64,000 nucleotides of DNA from CAZBQJ01 sp964494085 (GCA_964494085.1 CAZBQJ010000002.1:124001-188000); one strand, 5' to 3'; positions 18,801-27,308 are shown, counted from the first letter of the stretch. The notes: generated from the sequence alone by a model not told the origin. A program made the numbers and translations.

Positions 18801-21039
18801 GGTGAATGGCAAAATCGTCATTAAAGAAGGCGCCACCGAATTCCGCGAAGCTTATGATATCAACCGCTTGGATAAAAAAGTCACCAATATCGACGAGATC
18901 GAGAAGGGTTTGGCGGTTGTCAAAAAGAATTTAGAAGAACTACGCTCACGCTTCGAAAAGGGACTTATCCCTAAGCCTGAATATGAATTAAAACTGGAGC
19001 AAATCAAACGAGAAATTACCATGATGGAAGACAAATCGGCCATTGATCCCGACACCAATGCCTACAAGCAGGGTTACATGGATGTCAAACCAACCCGCAT
19101 GTACACTTTCCCGGATGGAGTAATTAGCTCGCAGCATCGCATTTGGGACACAGTCACCACGGAGCTTTCTCATGCCGGAGTGATCAATTCCAAATATGGT
19201 TATTTGGGGATGGATAAAAATATGACAGCTTACCATCAGGTTTTAAAAAGTGGTATAGCCGCGGAACTTCCTGCCCATTTACAGCATTTCAAAGTAATCC
19301 GGGGCGGAGGAGGGAAATTTGAAATTGCCTTTCTCGATAGCCGTTCCATCGAGGCTCTGCAACAAAAGGGTCTGACTCCTGAATCCCTGGTCCGCAGAAT
19401 CGCCGAGGGTAAAGGTCAAACAGAGGTGGACAAAATCCTTTCAGCTGATCCGCAGGCCGTCGAATACTCCAAATCCGATGCCGCTGTCCGTGATTCCCAA
19501 TCTAAATACAATAAAGGTAAGGCAGAATTAGAGGTCGGTAAACTCACAGTCAAAGCTGAAGTCCCTATCAGTCACGTCGAAATCGAAGCTATCCTCGAAG
19601 TCAGCCCCAATGCTTCCCAACGAGAATTAATCGGTGAAGTGATTGAGCGACGCAAAATAGCTAAGCTGAATGATGGTCTCTCGGCCAGCGACACTCCTCG
19701 AGAGCTGGCACCTGGAGAGCGAGAACTTCTTGATCACAAACCGGAAAATCAACCTTTCGACGCCGAACTGGAGCAGGCAATCAAAGATACTCGAGAATTG
19801 GAGAGTAAATACAAGGAAATCCACTCCAGACTCAAGTATCTTGAAGATGTCGCTCTGCTCGCTCAATATACGGGGAAAGATGATCCTGCCATTACTACAG
19901 AGATGGAGCAATTGAAAGTAAACTTGGAAAAATACCAAAGATCTTTGGACTTTGAGCGAGGCTTAGAAATGAATGCCAGGAGAGAATTCGTACAAGATCA
20001 TCTGGAAGATGCGATGGAATTGCACCCTGAAATCCAGATCGCCACTCTCCAAGAGCTTATATTGAAAAACCCCAATACTTATGAGAGGGTTATTTATCTT
20101 TCCAAACAGGCTGGTCAACTCGAGGCGATGGGGCTCAAACAGGCTGCTCGAGACTTGCAAGATTTGACTGCGGATTTTGCCAGTGTTGATGGTAGCCCTT
20201 TGAAAACCGCAGAACAAAGAGCAGCTTTCCTGGAAAAACTGTTAAAACTTTCACCTCTTGAACATGAATGGTATGAGACTCGGCCCGAAACAACGCTGGA
20301 CGCAGACAGCCCGGACTATCAAGAAAATTTCAACAAACTTAAAGATTTCAACGCAAAATTCCTCAGTGAAAAAGTCCTGCCGGAACTGATCGCTAGGGGG
20401 CTGTCTGCCGATCAACTTATCCTGGAAATCCATCGCTGGCAAACACGTGGGGCACAAGCCCAATTGGAGGTTCTGTTAAGCCCGGAAGAAGGTTACGACA
20501 TCTCCGGAAAAACACGTGAAGTACAGGTATCTGTAGGTGAATATATAGCTCCCATAGCCGGCCGTGTCCCAGAATTATTGGGCCAGTTATCGACCAATAT
20601 GCAAAAAATTGAAACACAGCTTTCTGATCTAAAAACAGGCGATCCGGCGGTCTACGAAAAAGCAGTCGTTAAAGCAGCCTTTTATGCACTTCAAACTTTT
20701 GTTGAAATCCATCCGATGAGAGACGGGAATGGTCGAACGGGACGCGCTCTATATGAATACTACATCGTTAAATTCTTAGGGCCAGAAAGTAAATATCGTC
20801 GTCTTCCCATGGAAAAGGATGATACCGGTGAATCTTCTCTCCACAGCGAAATGCGTGCCAGTAATGCTAAGCTCTCCAAGACCTTATATAAAGGAAAGCC
20901 CTTGGATAGGTTAGAAGGACTGATCGGTGATCAACTTTCACAAAAGATTGAAGCGACCGATCTTCAGAAAATAAATTCCGACCCACTTTATGAAGAATTC
21001 TTTGCCAATTATAATAAATTAATGTCATCATTTCCTTAA
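12850..21039 (+). CDS. Giant multidomain protein with C-terminal Fic domain
   Basis: 2729 residues, no signal peptide. Fic enzymes usually transfer AMP or another nucleotide moiety to a protein hydroxyl; the catalytic loop HPMRDGNGRTGR is complete at 2621-2632. Before it, in order: a long helical/coiled-coil region (1-680); two TPR-like helical hairpins (about 690-775); a Gly/Ala-rich hydrophobic zone (about 1145-1300) that could insert into or pack against a membrane; a GGDEF-like region with GGDEL at 1648-1652; a second degenerate GGDEF-like region (DPDTNAYKQGYMD at 2066-2078, GGGGKF at 2152-2157); then more coiled coil. The domain calls other than Fic are inference from motifs and spacing. 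A second Fic gene follows 11 bases downstream. The role is unknown; a large effector, scaffold or host-contact protein are all possible. Confidence 0.75.
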   Translation: MPLDFGNIESGQQRLETVATGKESPQALKAKLVQYRQTYRSEVNAQKNSLKTFQATFKSTEAKDYLDAAATGLGSKVLDLAAEGEVLQKKGIDAKKARGEELTAAELGFASLDSLKASLQTELTAEKAEVTAFQKLEKVDTARVALASRDEKINTGSSLANLSSNLALKQANRKNLTAIYQEFNTTSSTPATTAMRNSIKEALDELIGNLDDDIDHGIRLVKVQEDLAKKGTEITALASAIAKIKKPISSADYDSHLAKLKSASRDLSTIYENRGKAANTTSPFIEGPAAGLYTKLFQPVSEKLQNLYQDLESKRPAGSVEKPDPLAQANLDAAKARQEFAGINTAIGALEKELAGLQKDQKKSLNRVVYDDFNKRLDALIGRIDKTQQTSQVAAMLMSPDQTIVNLGKEINDRYYQPALDRATDLQTKNTNRESEIRDSEREQLNKTLADLLPKMDSSWQESVTNQKQFLAAAPGSDENSQEYKDHLAGESKIFSYLISSEAQISSILSKEASGDLKPENLQRFKAYQSLCKTNLELIIANRATRKMNKAAAAEQDQVHSYRVLIDSKKAIRYVPDPTDPKGRIAEEYMDNTYEDRQDTYKFTDCVEFIDPGNPKYKEINGGKGWRFKKDGLPQSVIERMTLQAARVVTDARDAAEVEARQEKQTIISEQKLFDRTREELGDSAKEYFSAFDAMAKGDVSGAIALYHQYIEKAKGFPPEDKKKHETYLQDAQRQIDSYDKSAEFYNGMALMKGGKLDEAIVKFRVYIEKIQKGPEADRKTCADQLNIAIEVVKKFNSAKLDMLVDLEKDVKYAQVISIIKSQGSGRDILDRVKKIRANSQAAAEGRKPPFKPEDCKIAGDKRLLLLPYLPYDQLTKSERQLVDNHQAGLTGEEPAKLDAGIRKIRDRIAKGEPLDFDDELKKLQTELSGYSNPKNHPAATTYQSADGTRKVESTSARLFDLFANINTTDNGKREKGFVAIADYFKDDSLGMQYTQKYLSKAMHYRYQEFEEKDGGATKREVTKRMLADPMVAADVHKAATEYYQRWVTEHNSKPGADKIALNPPDPFVLQQFQKQFFEQRLQSQYERDMRHKMTEQGLATAGSALEGFNASLPYDDGSGRWYKPWSWSNYNEDDWNDFKDQAQQLLVETVATLPIGFGAGAIGKMAGRTALKLLLKESMSSAALEVIERGGIMALRSNSAIWEGLSPALKEAVMNQTKRIALGYGAGLAAEGGSMLVMSSIWEGLSTGHNPEFFEALETGKWRYASLTLLESIAKVGCFRAIGAGQSKILQAAGADAGAGAKVATAIAAEGFSGVAGTGLEALSLIYKGRGDEVTFDFWAKGIIQNALQAYALGKGHRAFGEKQPGRSSKRQQREFQRVESELLVERLGQKGIKAPTDIHEVIPLPDGGLIINGQRINLTETPLTKMPEPIRLVIEKQITKFKADKFSDNLKANGIVKPSDIIAIDNGRIITREGAKVTVDDPSLLPPEFHERYQELRKAEVKDKFLKLAEADRLLAKRDKLEQDRTANTDKLAEIKTSLDGLAKELGMTPEQLSLKTHDQMRVYQALDRLYTSEKQFYRESKIVKKPLLNADGTPKLGADHQPLFENINLFSDYESKTSAYSSEMLVNLTHERLMAEGGCRIIKIGGDELVVYHAGPGGKIQKLFIDISNMGPTNDTATNITGSKVNLVDIYLHKISGRIKAESLAHQGKYLDAIKFNDQIATSARELFSLDRDDQGLPVSSDVARKKFKVLQDEWHLDGTYEQYQADINSMRILAEYRADTRSLDASFKGKKGITFSEHIAQEIQDLSGMSIVEIQKMISVDPKHFQDLIDARVPKSSKLTPMSSEKLMLEIAQLNPQKSKPGDMMMLYSLLARLDTAKMSTVSAFKPLADKLNVTRQELTGVPPHSRIEAPRLMDAKVVSIDLPKDVMDALNSLAKTDPASAQAILTTARTLSEKPLDALKYSADKTRFARFNIMDHIELVNGKIVIKEGATEFREAYDINRLDKKVTNIDEIEKGLAVVKKNLEELRSRFEKGLIPKPEYELKLEQIKREITMMEDKSAIDPDTNAYKQGYMDVKPTRMYTFPDGVISSQHRIWDTVTTELSHAGVINSKYGYLGMDKNMTAYHQVLKSGIAAELPAHLQHFKVIRGGGGKFEIAFLDSRSIEALQQKGLTPESLVRRIAEGKGQTEVDKILSADPQAVEYSKSDAAVRDSQSKYNKGKAELEVGKLTVKAEVPISHVEIEAILEVSPNASQRELIGEVIERRKIAKLNDGLSASDTPRELAPGERELLDHKPENQPFDAELEQAIKDTRELESKYKEIHSRLKYLEDVALLAQYTGKDDPAITTEMEQLKVNLEKYQRSLDFERGLEMNARREFVQDHLEDAMELHPEIQIATLQELILKNPNTYERVIYLSKQAGQLEAMGLKQAARDLQDLTADFASVDGSPLKTAEQRAAFLEKLLKLSPLEHEWYETRPETTLDADSPDYQENFNKLKDFNAKFLSEKVLPELIARGLSADQLILEIHRWQTRGAQAQLEVLLSPEEGYDISGKTREVQVSVGEYIAPIAGRVPELLGQLSTNMQKIETQLSDLKTGDPAVYEKAVVKAAFYALQTFVEIHPMRDGNGRTGRALYEYYIVKFLGPESKYRRLPMEKDDTGESSLHSEMRASNAKLSKTLYKGKPLDRLEGLIGDQLSQKIEATDLQKINSDPLYEEFFANYNKLMSSFP

Positions 21040-21050
21040 CAATAAATATT

Positions 21051-21947
21051 ATGTCAGCAGAACGCATGAAAATTTATGATTCCACTGGTAAAGAAATCGC
21101 TAATATCGCTAAGGACCGCACCGGAGCAACCAGATTGATCCTGACGCCCGGAATATCTTCGGATACTCATAAACAGGTTCAAGATATCCTTTTCGGTGCC
21201 GGCAATACCACTGACCCTCAATTTGAAAATCGTTTAAAAACGGCTTATGAAGGTCATGGTTTTGGTTTCGAAAGTGATGAACAAATTGAGTTGAGAATTA
21301 CTAAAAATATCGATTTTATCCATGAAAGTAATTTAATCGAAGATGTTACTGAAATCGATAAAAAGCTCATTACGGAACGTTATAAAAAACAAATCCCTTT
21401 GGGATGTGTAGGGGCCTGGTTAGTTCTAGAAGGTCGAGCTAAAGAAAAATCTCCAATTTCTGGTGAAGATGTTATGAAAATGCAGCTTTTACTTACAGAT
21501 GAACAAAGTGATTACGGACATTCATTAGATAAAAAACATCGAGGCGTGATTCGTGGAGACTATGACTGGGTTCGAGTCGGCGGTCGCATTATTCCACCAC
21601 CAAGTCCCGTAGATTATGCCAACTATTTTACCAGGTTAAATACCGGGTTGGAGCAGCTTCACCCGAAAAATGTCGAGGACGTTCTTCGTTATAGTGCAAA
21701 AATGCATTTGGAATATGAAATTATGCATCCATTTGCAGATGGTAATGGTCGGACAGGGAGAAATATCGCTAATTACATATTGAAATATTTCAATCTTCCA
21801 GTACTCATTTTTACCAGCCAAGACAAGGAAAAATATTATCAGGGTTTCGACGTCCCAACTCATCTGGAAAGTAGCGCTATGGAGAATTACTTCATCGTTA
21901 AATATCGAGAACAAAACCCTAAATTTCTAGGAGAAATTTCTAAATAA
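21051..21947 (+). CDS. Fic family protein
   Basis: Predicted protein AMPylase or related nucleotidyl transferase, 298 residues. The active-site loop HPFADGNGRTGR (226-237) is canonical with catalytic H226. The N-terminal part holds a candidate inhibitory helix SNLIED (93-98), matching the family's (S/T)xxxE(G/N) except for a final Asp, which would place it among the self-inhibited class II Fic proteins. It lies 11 bases after the giant Fic-containing gene, on the same strand. It may target the giant protein or share its targets. No antitoxin-like gene is adjacent. Confidence 0.88.
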   Translation: MSAERMKIYDSTGKEIANIAKDRTGATRLILTPGISSDTHKQVQDILFGAGNTTDPQFENRLKTAYEGHGFGFESDEQIELRITKNIDFIHESNLIEDVTEIDKKLITERYKKQIPLGCVGAWLVLEGRAKEKSPISGEDVMKMQLLLTDEQSDYGHSLDKKHRGVIRGDYDWVRVGGRIIPPPSPVDYANYFTRLNTGLEQLHPKNVEDVLRYSAKMHLEYEIMHPFADGNGRTGRNIANYILKYFNLPVLIFTSQDKEKYYQGFDVPTHLESSAMENYFIVKYREQNPKFLGEISK

Positions 21948-22000
21948 GGGAACCAAATGAGGCAATCCAGCCTCCGCTTTCAAAAAAGACGCTTTTTTGG

Positions 22001-22006
22001 TATAAT
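22001..22006 (+). promoter_or_regulatory. -10 box (TATAAT)
   Basis: TATAAT 34 bases before the ATG at 22041. It probably starts a transcript for the four small genes that follow the Fic pair. Confidence 0.45.
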
Positions 22007-22040
22007 AATCTGAATAACCCTAATTTTGACTAAAGCCCTT

Positions 22041-22397
22041 ATGGCCGTTACCTATATGTTCTCAACTCAGGAGCTCCAAAACCTCATTGCCAGATCCAAG
22101 GCCATGGCTCGTTTAAGCCCCGATTTGCAGTCCCAAGTCGATCGCAGTTTGGGCAATCCGACTTCTCCCAAAGCCCAGGCTCTTTATCGAATTCTCATCG
22201 ATGAACTCCAGCAGTACAAAGAAATCGAAAAAGAATATTTGCAGGAGTCCAATAAAATCGTTGCCGAATTCCAGGTGGAAATTACCGCCAAATTTACGAA
22301 AAAATTACGCGAAGAGCATCATCAGGCTGAGCAAAAGGCTCGTCAGGCCGAAGACAATACTGCTCAAAAATTACTCAATTCTCTAAATCAGAAATAA
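22041..22397 (+). CDS. Small helical hypothetical protein
   Basis: Not recognised. 118 residues from the ATG at 22041 (a TTG at 22026 is also in frame). Soluble, Gln/Glu/Lys-rich, with a coiled coil over the last 60 residues. First of four small same-strand genes between the Fic genes and the 1195-residue protein, and it ends 2 bases before the next start. Confidence 0.55.
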   Translation: MAVTYMFSTQELQNLIARSKAMARLSPDLQSQVDRSLGNPTSPKAQALYRILIDELQQYKEIEKEYLQESNKIVAEFQVEITAKFTKKLREEHHQAEQKARQAEDNTAQKLLNSLNQK

Positions 22398-22399
22398 AA

Positions 22400-22666
22400 A
22401 TGACTCCAGAACAACTCCCCCAGCCAGAAAACCTCACGACCGCCGCCCCTACGCTCGATATCCAGGCTGATCTTCAACATAAACAGGAGCAAATCGAAAA
22501 ACTGGCCCAAGAAGTCGCCACGGAGGATCTCGCCCTTGCACCCGCCGCTGACACCAAAAAAGCCAATTGTCTCGACCGACTGGCTGCACTTGGACATCAG
22601 ACCGTCGATAAAATCGGTACTGCTTCCAATCAGGCTTATCAAAAAATCACTAAATTGTTTCAATAA
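22400..22666 (+). CDS. Small acidic hypothetical protein
   Basis: Not recognised. 88 residues: a Pro/Thr-rich N-terminus, a Gln-rich helix (about 22-45), a linker with a single Cys, and an amphipathic C-terminal helix. Two bases after the previous gene, so likely in the same operon. Confidence 0.55.
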   Translation: MTPEQLPQPENLTTAAPTLDIQADLQHKQEQIEKLAQEVATEDLALAPAADTKKANCLDRLAALGHQTVDKIGTASNQAYQKITKLFQ

Positions 22667-22683
22667 AAAATTAACCTACGACC

Positions 22684-23346
22684 ATGAAATCTTCTGAACA
22701 TAAAAATTTTGACTTCGAAGATCTGCACAATCTCAAAAATATGGATATGGAAGGTTTACACAAAGCGGTTAAAAGCGGCAAAGTCGATAATCTGATCAAT
22801 CGTTTGGATCAAATAGCCCAGCATCCCGAAAGCCTTAAAAAGCTCACTAATTTGATGATTGAGGTCGATTCCAGTGCTCCTATCCGTCATTTCCGCAAAT
22901 TCTGGGATAAACTCCCCCATCTCGCTCAATGGGCAACGATGCATATATCCAAAGGTTTTCTAGTCATGTCTTCCACCCACGGGCCTATTGAATTAATGAT
23001 TAAAAACGGCTTTATCGTTTATAAAGGTCACCTCAATGAAAATGGCCAAATAATGGAAGAAAAAATCCAAGCTCTGGGTGGAATGGACAAATATATGCTC
23101 AAATATGGAGTGAAAATCGGCAAATATTTTGCTCCGGAATTGGCCGCAGTCGAGCCTTTTATTGACCCACTTTTAAAATTACAGGATGTCGGCGACAAAA
23201 CCATGGAAAAAGTCCGTCACGGTGTTCGCGCCGCCCGTGAAGCACGCGAAGCCCCAGAGCATAATATTGCCAATATTTCCAATGCCACACGCAGTAATTT
23301 ACAAACACTTTCGCTACTCCCTGCTGATTTCGCTCACGATCTTTAG
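22684..23346 (+). CDS. Hypothetical protein of the giant-protein block
   Basis: Not recognised. 220 residues. The helical N-terminus (about 10-65) has regular Leu/Ile spacing, a moderately hydrophobic centre (about 80-110) is too polar for a clear membrane helix, and the C-terminal third is basic and Ala/Arg-rich. Same strand and close spacing suggest expression with its neighbours. Confidence 0.55.
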   Translation: MKSSEHKNFDFEDLHNLKNMDMEGLHKAVKSGKVDNLINRLDQIAQHPESLKKLTNLMIEVDSSAPIRHFRKFWDKLPHLAQWATMHISKGFLVMSSTHGPIELMIKNGFIVYKGHLNENGQIMEEKIQALGGMDKYMLKYGVKIGKYFAPELAAVEPFIDPLLKLQDVGDKTMEKVRHGVRAAREAREAPEHNIANISNATRSNLQTLSLLPADFAHDL

Positions 23347-23383
23347 TCCCGGGGAACCAGTATGAAGATATTTACCAATCCAC

Positions 23384-23668
23384 ATGAACAAAACTAATTA
23401 TAGTTTGGAAAATCTCCGCTCCTTGATGGCCGAATCCCCTGCCTATAAAAATCTTTCCACAGCAGAAAAAACCACTTTAGAAAGCCATATCCAGGCCAAT
23501 AATAAACCTCTGTTAATGTATATTTTCCAGCAATTGCTGGAAGAATCAGAGGCTCATGCCCTTGCTCGTCAGAAATTAGCTCAAAAAATGCTCCAAATGA
23601 AGCGGTCCGATCAGCAACACCTCACGGATGAAATCCGCCGGGTATTTGAAGATCAACATAGGTCATAA
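23384..23668 (+). CDS. Small helical hypothetical protein
   Basis: Not recognised. 94 residues, all-helical in appearance, Gln/Glu/Ser-rich, no signal peptide. Last of the four small genes before the 1195-residue protein. Its composition resembles the 22041-22397 product. Confidence 0.5.
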   Translation: MNKTNYSLENLRSLMAESPAYKNLSTAEKTTLESHIQANNKPLLMYIFQQLLEESEAHALARQKLAQKMLQMKRSDQQHLTDEIRRVFEDQHRS

Positions 23669-23693
23669 ACTTTAAAAAAGAGCATTTCTCTGC

Positions 23694-23699
23694 TATAAT
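23694..23699 (+). promoter_or_regulatory. -10 box (TATAAT) with weak -35
   Basis: TATAAT with TTTAAA 17 bases upstream (23671-23676), 20 bases before the ATG at 23720. Confidence 0.45.
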
Positions 23700-23719
23700 A
23701 AACAGATTAATCAATCCCC

Positions 23720-26700
23720 ATGGAATTCTCTAGAAAAACAACCCGTTTCCCATCGTCAGCTCATTCTAAAGGCTTGTATAAACCTGCGCGTCTCCTTTTC
23801 GAGCAACCTTCATTGGGTGATTTGGCGGATTTCCTCAAGGATGAAAATACCAACAAATTAAAAGAAAAGATCCAGGAAAATTATGAAAAGAAAATTGCAG
23901 CTCTCTCCGATCGAATCAAATCTTTTGAAGATCAAGGCAAATCTCCAGATGATATTAAAAAGGCTCTCCAAAAAGAGAAGGGCAAATTATTGAGAGAGGC
24001 TATCAACCAATCGCTCAAAGATTTGAAAATTCAGCGAACAGTTAACGGACAAAAAGTTGATATTTCTTATCTACAAATTGCCAATCATCCAGATGCTCAA
24101 ATCCGCGAAAAAATAAGCACAATTTATGACTCTTTTGATCAAAAATTAGATGATGATATTAGTAAAGCTGTCGACCAATATTTAGCCCAAAAAACTGCCG
24201 CTACTGGAAAAGCTACAGAGGGAATTAAGGCTGGTTTAAAGCCTTTTGATCCTGAAGCTGCCAATAATGAAACCGATAAATTGCAGCAAATTCTCGATCA
24301 ACGCAGTAAGATCCTTTCCGAAAGTAAAACTGGATTAGAAAAATTAAAAATCGATCGGGCGGAGGCTTATCTGGCCCGGACTTCTCTGGCCGATAGTTTG
24401 ACCGCTCCCGATGGCGGAGTGATCGATAATTATGAAACTGACTTAAAGTTTTGGAGCAGCGAAGTAACCAATGAAAAAAATCCCGTTCGCTATCGTTTAC
24501 AAGGTTTCCTCTATGCCAATGATATTTTTGCCGGTGGTGGGAAACCAGGTCAGCTAGCCATTAACGAAGCTATCAAAGAACCCCGAAAATATTATCTCGA
24601 CCATTGGCCGGATAAACTAACCATGAGCGATCTGGATTCTAGGATGAGCCTGAAAGGCTATTTTAAAAAAGCCCAAGAATATAGTGATTACGATCGTGTT
24701 ATCGGCACAATTGCCGGTCTTTTACGCTTAGCTGATCAAAACATCAGCGATCCTGATCAACTCAAACGGTATAAAAAATACCTTACGGACAAATTTGAGG
24801 GATTGCCTCCCACCAAAGAAAAGCAGAATGAAGAAGATCAGTTGAAACATCTTTACGGTATCCAATCATTCGCCGAATTTATCGAAGCTGATCCTCATTG
24901 GCGAGCAGAATTAGACCGTATCGACAGTCTCACCGACCCTACTGCGCCCGATGCCAAAATAGATGATTACCCCGGAATTGGAAAATTTGATAAAGACAAT
25001 AAAACCCGCTGGCAACTCAACGGTTATCTCTACTCCGTCTATCTTTTCAATGGAAAAAATAAGGCTTCCGCCGACAAAGAGTTTGAACGCGCGGCCAAGA
25101 TGTTCAAAGCTTCCGGCTTGATCGATCATGACTTTACTCAGGAAATGATTGAAAATGACTCTAAAGGAAAAAACGATGGATTTGGACTCAAACTTTTTTT
25201 GGCGCAAGCCGCAGATTACAGTAAATACGAGCAGGTCAAAGGCATTATTGCCGGACTATTCAAGCAAGCCTATGAAATTACAGATCCTACTCGAGCCGCC
25301 ACCTATAACTCTTATTTGAAAAGAAAATTCAGAGACCTGTCCCCCGACGATAGCGAAGAAGCCCAAATGGTTATACTGTCAACCGTTTCAAGTCCGAAAG
25401 AAACTGAAAAGGAAGTCAAAAATGGAATTTTTTCTTCCATCCTGGAAGCCGCTATCGCTGCATCTAAGCAGCACAATCAAGTTTCTTTGGAGGAAAAATT
25501 CCAAGAGCGTTTCAATAAAGATCCTCAGACCATGTCTTTGGACGAAATCAATACTTTGGCCAAAGATGTCAAAGACGAATTGGATAAATTTGTCAAAGAA
25601 CGCTCTGACAGAGCCCTCCAATCAATCCAGAGCAAGTATGACGCTTTGGTGGCCAGTAATGGGAAATTAAAAACCCCTCTTTATGGGCCCGACGATCTAA
25701 ATCCACTGGCCAAATCCATTAAAGACAATGCCAACGCCTTCGCTAAGGCCAAAGCAATCTTCAAAGAACTAAATTTAGATGCTGCTATCAATAATCATTA
25801 TTTAGACGACTTAACCGAAGCCGAAAAATCCTATTTCAACCTGGTCGAACAACTTGATGCTAAACAAAAGGCAGTAACCGATCAGGCCACTGCCAAAGCA
25901 CCCGATCAGGACAAATTGCCACCAACCACCGGCCCATCCGAAAATCCCGATCAACCCGAAGCGGATCCTTACTTGGCCGATTGGGCCAAAGCACCACGCC
26001 TGTCACCTGTTTATGGAGATTATGTCGGAGTTTTAGTGGCCGACGGATCCGCCAGCAATGATCCGGTCATTGCCCGTGATGAAAATGGCCGCAAAATCAG
26101 AGAAATTCCCAATATGACCGAACTCACCCGTACTTCAGACGATGCCAAAGAATTGGCTCGTCAGGTACAATATCTACTCTTTATCAGAGTCACGGATGCC
26201 CAAGGCCAGAAGTTATGGCTTCCTGAAGAAATGCTTTACCGACATGAGGATTACGATGTCCCGGCAGTCACTCCTTCGGAAAAACCCCTTGAGAAACCGG
26301 CTGAAAATTTGAAATATGGGGCGACTTACTGGGACGTTATTTTCAATCGTGTCAGCCAGGAGGTGGAAACCAATTCTCTGGGGTCAACTTTCGATTTCAT
26401 TTACAATGGCTTGTCGGTAGGAACAAGAGTCCAGAAGTTGCCGGACGGTTATCATCTAACTTGGAATAATCCGGAGGTAGGAACCGGGAACATTGTTTTC
26501 CCCGATATGTCAGCAATACGAGCCTACTGTGAAGATGGTAGGCTGTATCAACGTTTGGCCATGCAAACTTTGCTTGATCGTCGTAATTGGGATCGTTTCC
26601 AGAGTGAACGATGGTTGGATAAATTGAAGGACGAGCCTCAGCGTACCGGTCCTTGGAGCCTATCCATAGAGTTGGATTGGAAACGCAATGATGCTTTCGA

Positions 26701-27307
26701 AACCGGTAATGGCAAAGTTGATTTATCAGTGGAACGAGATGGGCGTATCAGATATCGTATCCGCAAGGATCATGTTGGGGCGGCAGGACAGAATGAAAGA
26801 ACCGGTTATGCTTCCGATTTTACCCAGTTGGTACAGGCTATTAATCACGCCAAAACCTGGTCAGAAAATTACGAAGGTCAAATGAAATCTCCAGAATTCC
26901 CTTCCAGACTTGAACATGAGCGGGCTTTAGCGGAATTGATGGACGCCAAAACATTTAAAAAGCTCTCCAGACAAATTGGTGAGAAATACTTCTTTAATAA
27001 TTTCTATAATTTCGGCTACGCCTTTATGTATCTGAATTGGGAACAAGAAAGAGATTTATTCGCGCGAAACAGGTCATTAAACAACCCTATCTTGGAGTTA
27101 AAATTGGCTGCAGACAACTCTATCAACTGGAAATTAGTCAATCGTTCAGGACAAAATTCCGCCTGGGTTGGAATCAATGGTGTAGCTAGGGATATTACCG
27201 ATCTGGCTTATCAAATCGAGAAGGTTAAAAATGATCCTGCTAAAAATATGACCAAGCCGGCTCAGAACTTACCAAACCTGGGCAATCTCGGCTATAAACT
27301 TTATTGA
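23720..27307 (+). CDS. Large repeat-containing hypothetical protein with SH3-like region
   Basis: Not recognised as a whole. 1195 residues, no signal peptide. A coiled coil covers about 30-230. Two related repeats of about 140 residues follow (235-372 and 414-550); each opens with ID(N/D)Y, has a GY/GFLY segment, then YDRVIGTIAGLL or YEQVKGIIAGLF, and ends in a YxKYLTDKF-like helix. After a helical linker and a Pro-rich spacer (about 720-750) comes a beta-rich segment (about 760-850) resembling bacterial SH3 domains (GDYVGVLVADG ... LWLPEEML). The C-terminal third has three shorter segments with a repeated beta-then-helix pattern. It ends one base from the convergent FemAB gene. A structural or surface-contact role is conceivable but unproven. 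Confidence 0.65.
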   Translation: MEFSRKTTRFPSSAHSKGLYKPARLLFEQPSLGDLADFLKDENTNKLKEKIQENYEKKIAALSDRIKSFEDQGKSPDDIKKALQKEKGKLLREAINQSLKDLKIQRTVNGQKVDISYLQIANHPDAQIREKISTIYDSFDQKLDDDISKAVDQYLAQKTAATGKATEGIKAGLKPFDPEAANNETDKLQQILDQRSKILSESKTGLEKLKIDRAEAYLARTSLADSLTAPDGGVIDNYETDLKFWSSEVTNEKNPVRYRLQGFLYANDIFAGGGKPGQLAINEAIKEPRKYYLDHWPDKLTMSDLDSRMSLKGYFKKAQEYSDYDRVIGTIAGLLRLADQNISDPDQLKRYKKYLTDKFEGLPPTKEKQNEEDQLKHLYGIQSFAEFIEADPHWRAELDRIDSLTDPTAPDAKIDDYPGIGKFDKDNKTRWQLNGYLYSVYLFNGKNKASADKEFERAAKMFKASGLIDHDFTQEMIENDSKGKNDGFGLKLFLAQAADYSKYEQVKGIIAGLFKQAYEITDPTRAATYNSYLKRKFRDLSPDDSEEAQMVILSTVSSPKETEKEVKNGIFSSILEAAIAASKQHNQVSLEEKFQERFNKDPQTMSLDEINTLAKDVKDELDKFVKERSDRALQSIQSKYDALVASNGKLKTPLYGPDDLNPLAKSIKDNANAFAKAKAIFKELNLDAAINNHYLDDLTEAEKSYFNLVEQLDAKQKAVTDQATAKAPDQDKLPPTTGPSENPDQPEADPYLADWAKAPRLSPVYGDYVGVLVADGSASNDPVIARDENGRKIREIPNMTELTRTSDDAKELARQVQYLLFIRVTDAQGQKLWLPEEMLYRHEDYDVPAVTPSEKPLEKPAENLKYGATYWDVIFNRVSQEVETNSLGSTFDFIYNGLSVGTRVQKLPDGYHLTWNNPEVGTGNIVFPDMSAIRAYCEDGRLYQRLAMQTLLDRRNWDRFQSERWLDKLKDEPQRTGPWSLSIELDWKRNDAFETGNGKVDLSVERDGRIRYRIRKDHVGAAGQNERTGYASDFTQLVQAINHAKTWSENYEGQMKSPEFPSRLEHERALAELMDAKTFKKLSRQIGEKYFFNNFYNFGYAFMYLNWEQERDLFARNRSLNNPILELKLAADNSINWKLVNRSGQNSAWVGINGVARDITDLAYQIEKVKNDPAKNMTKPAQNLPNLGNLGYKLY

Positions 27308-27308
27308 T

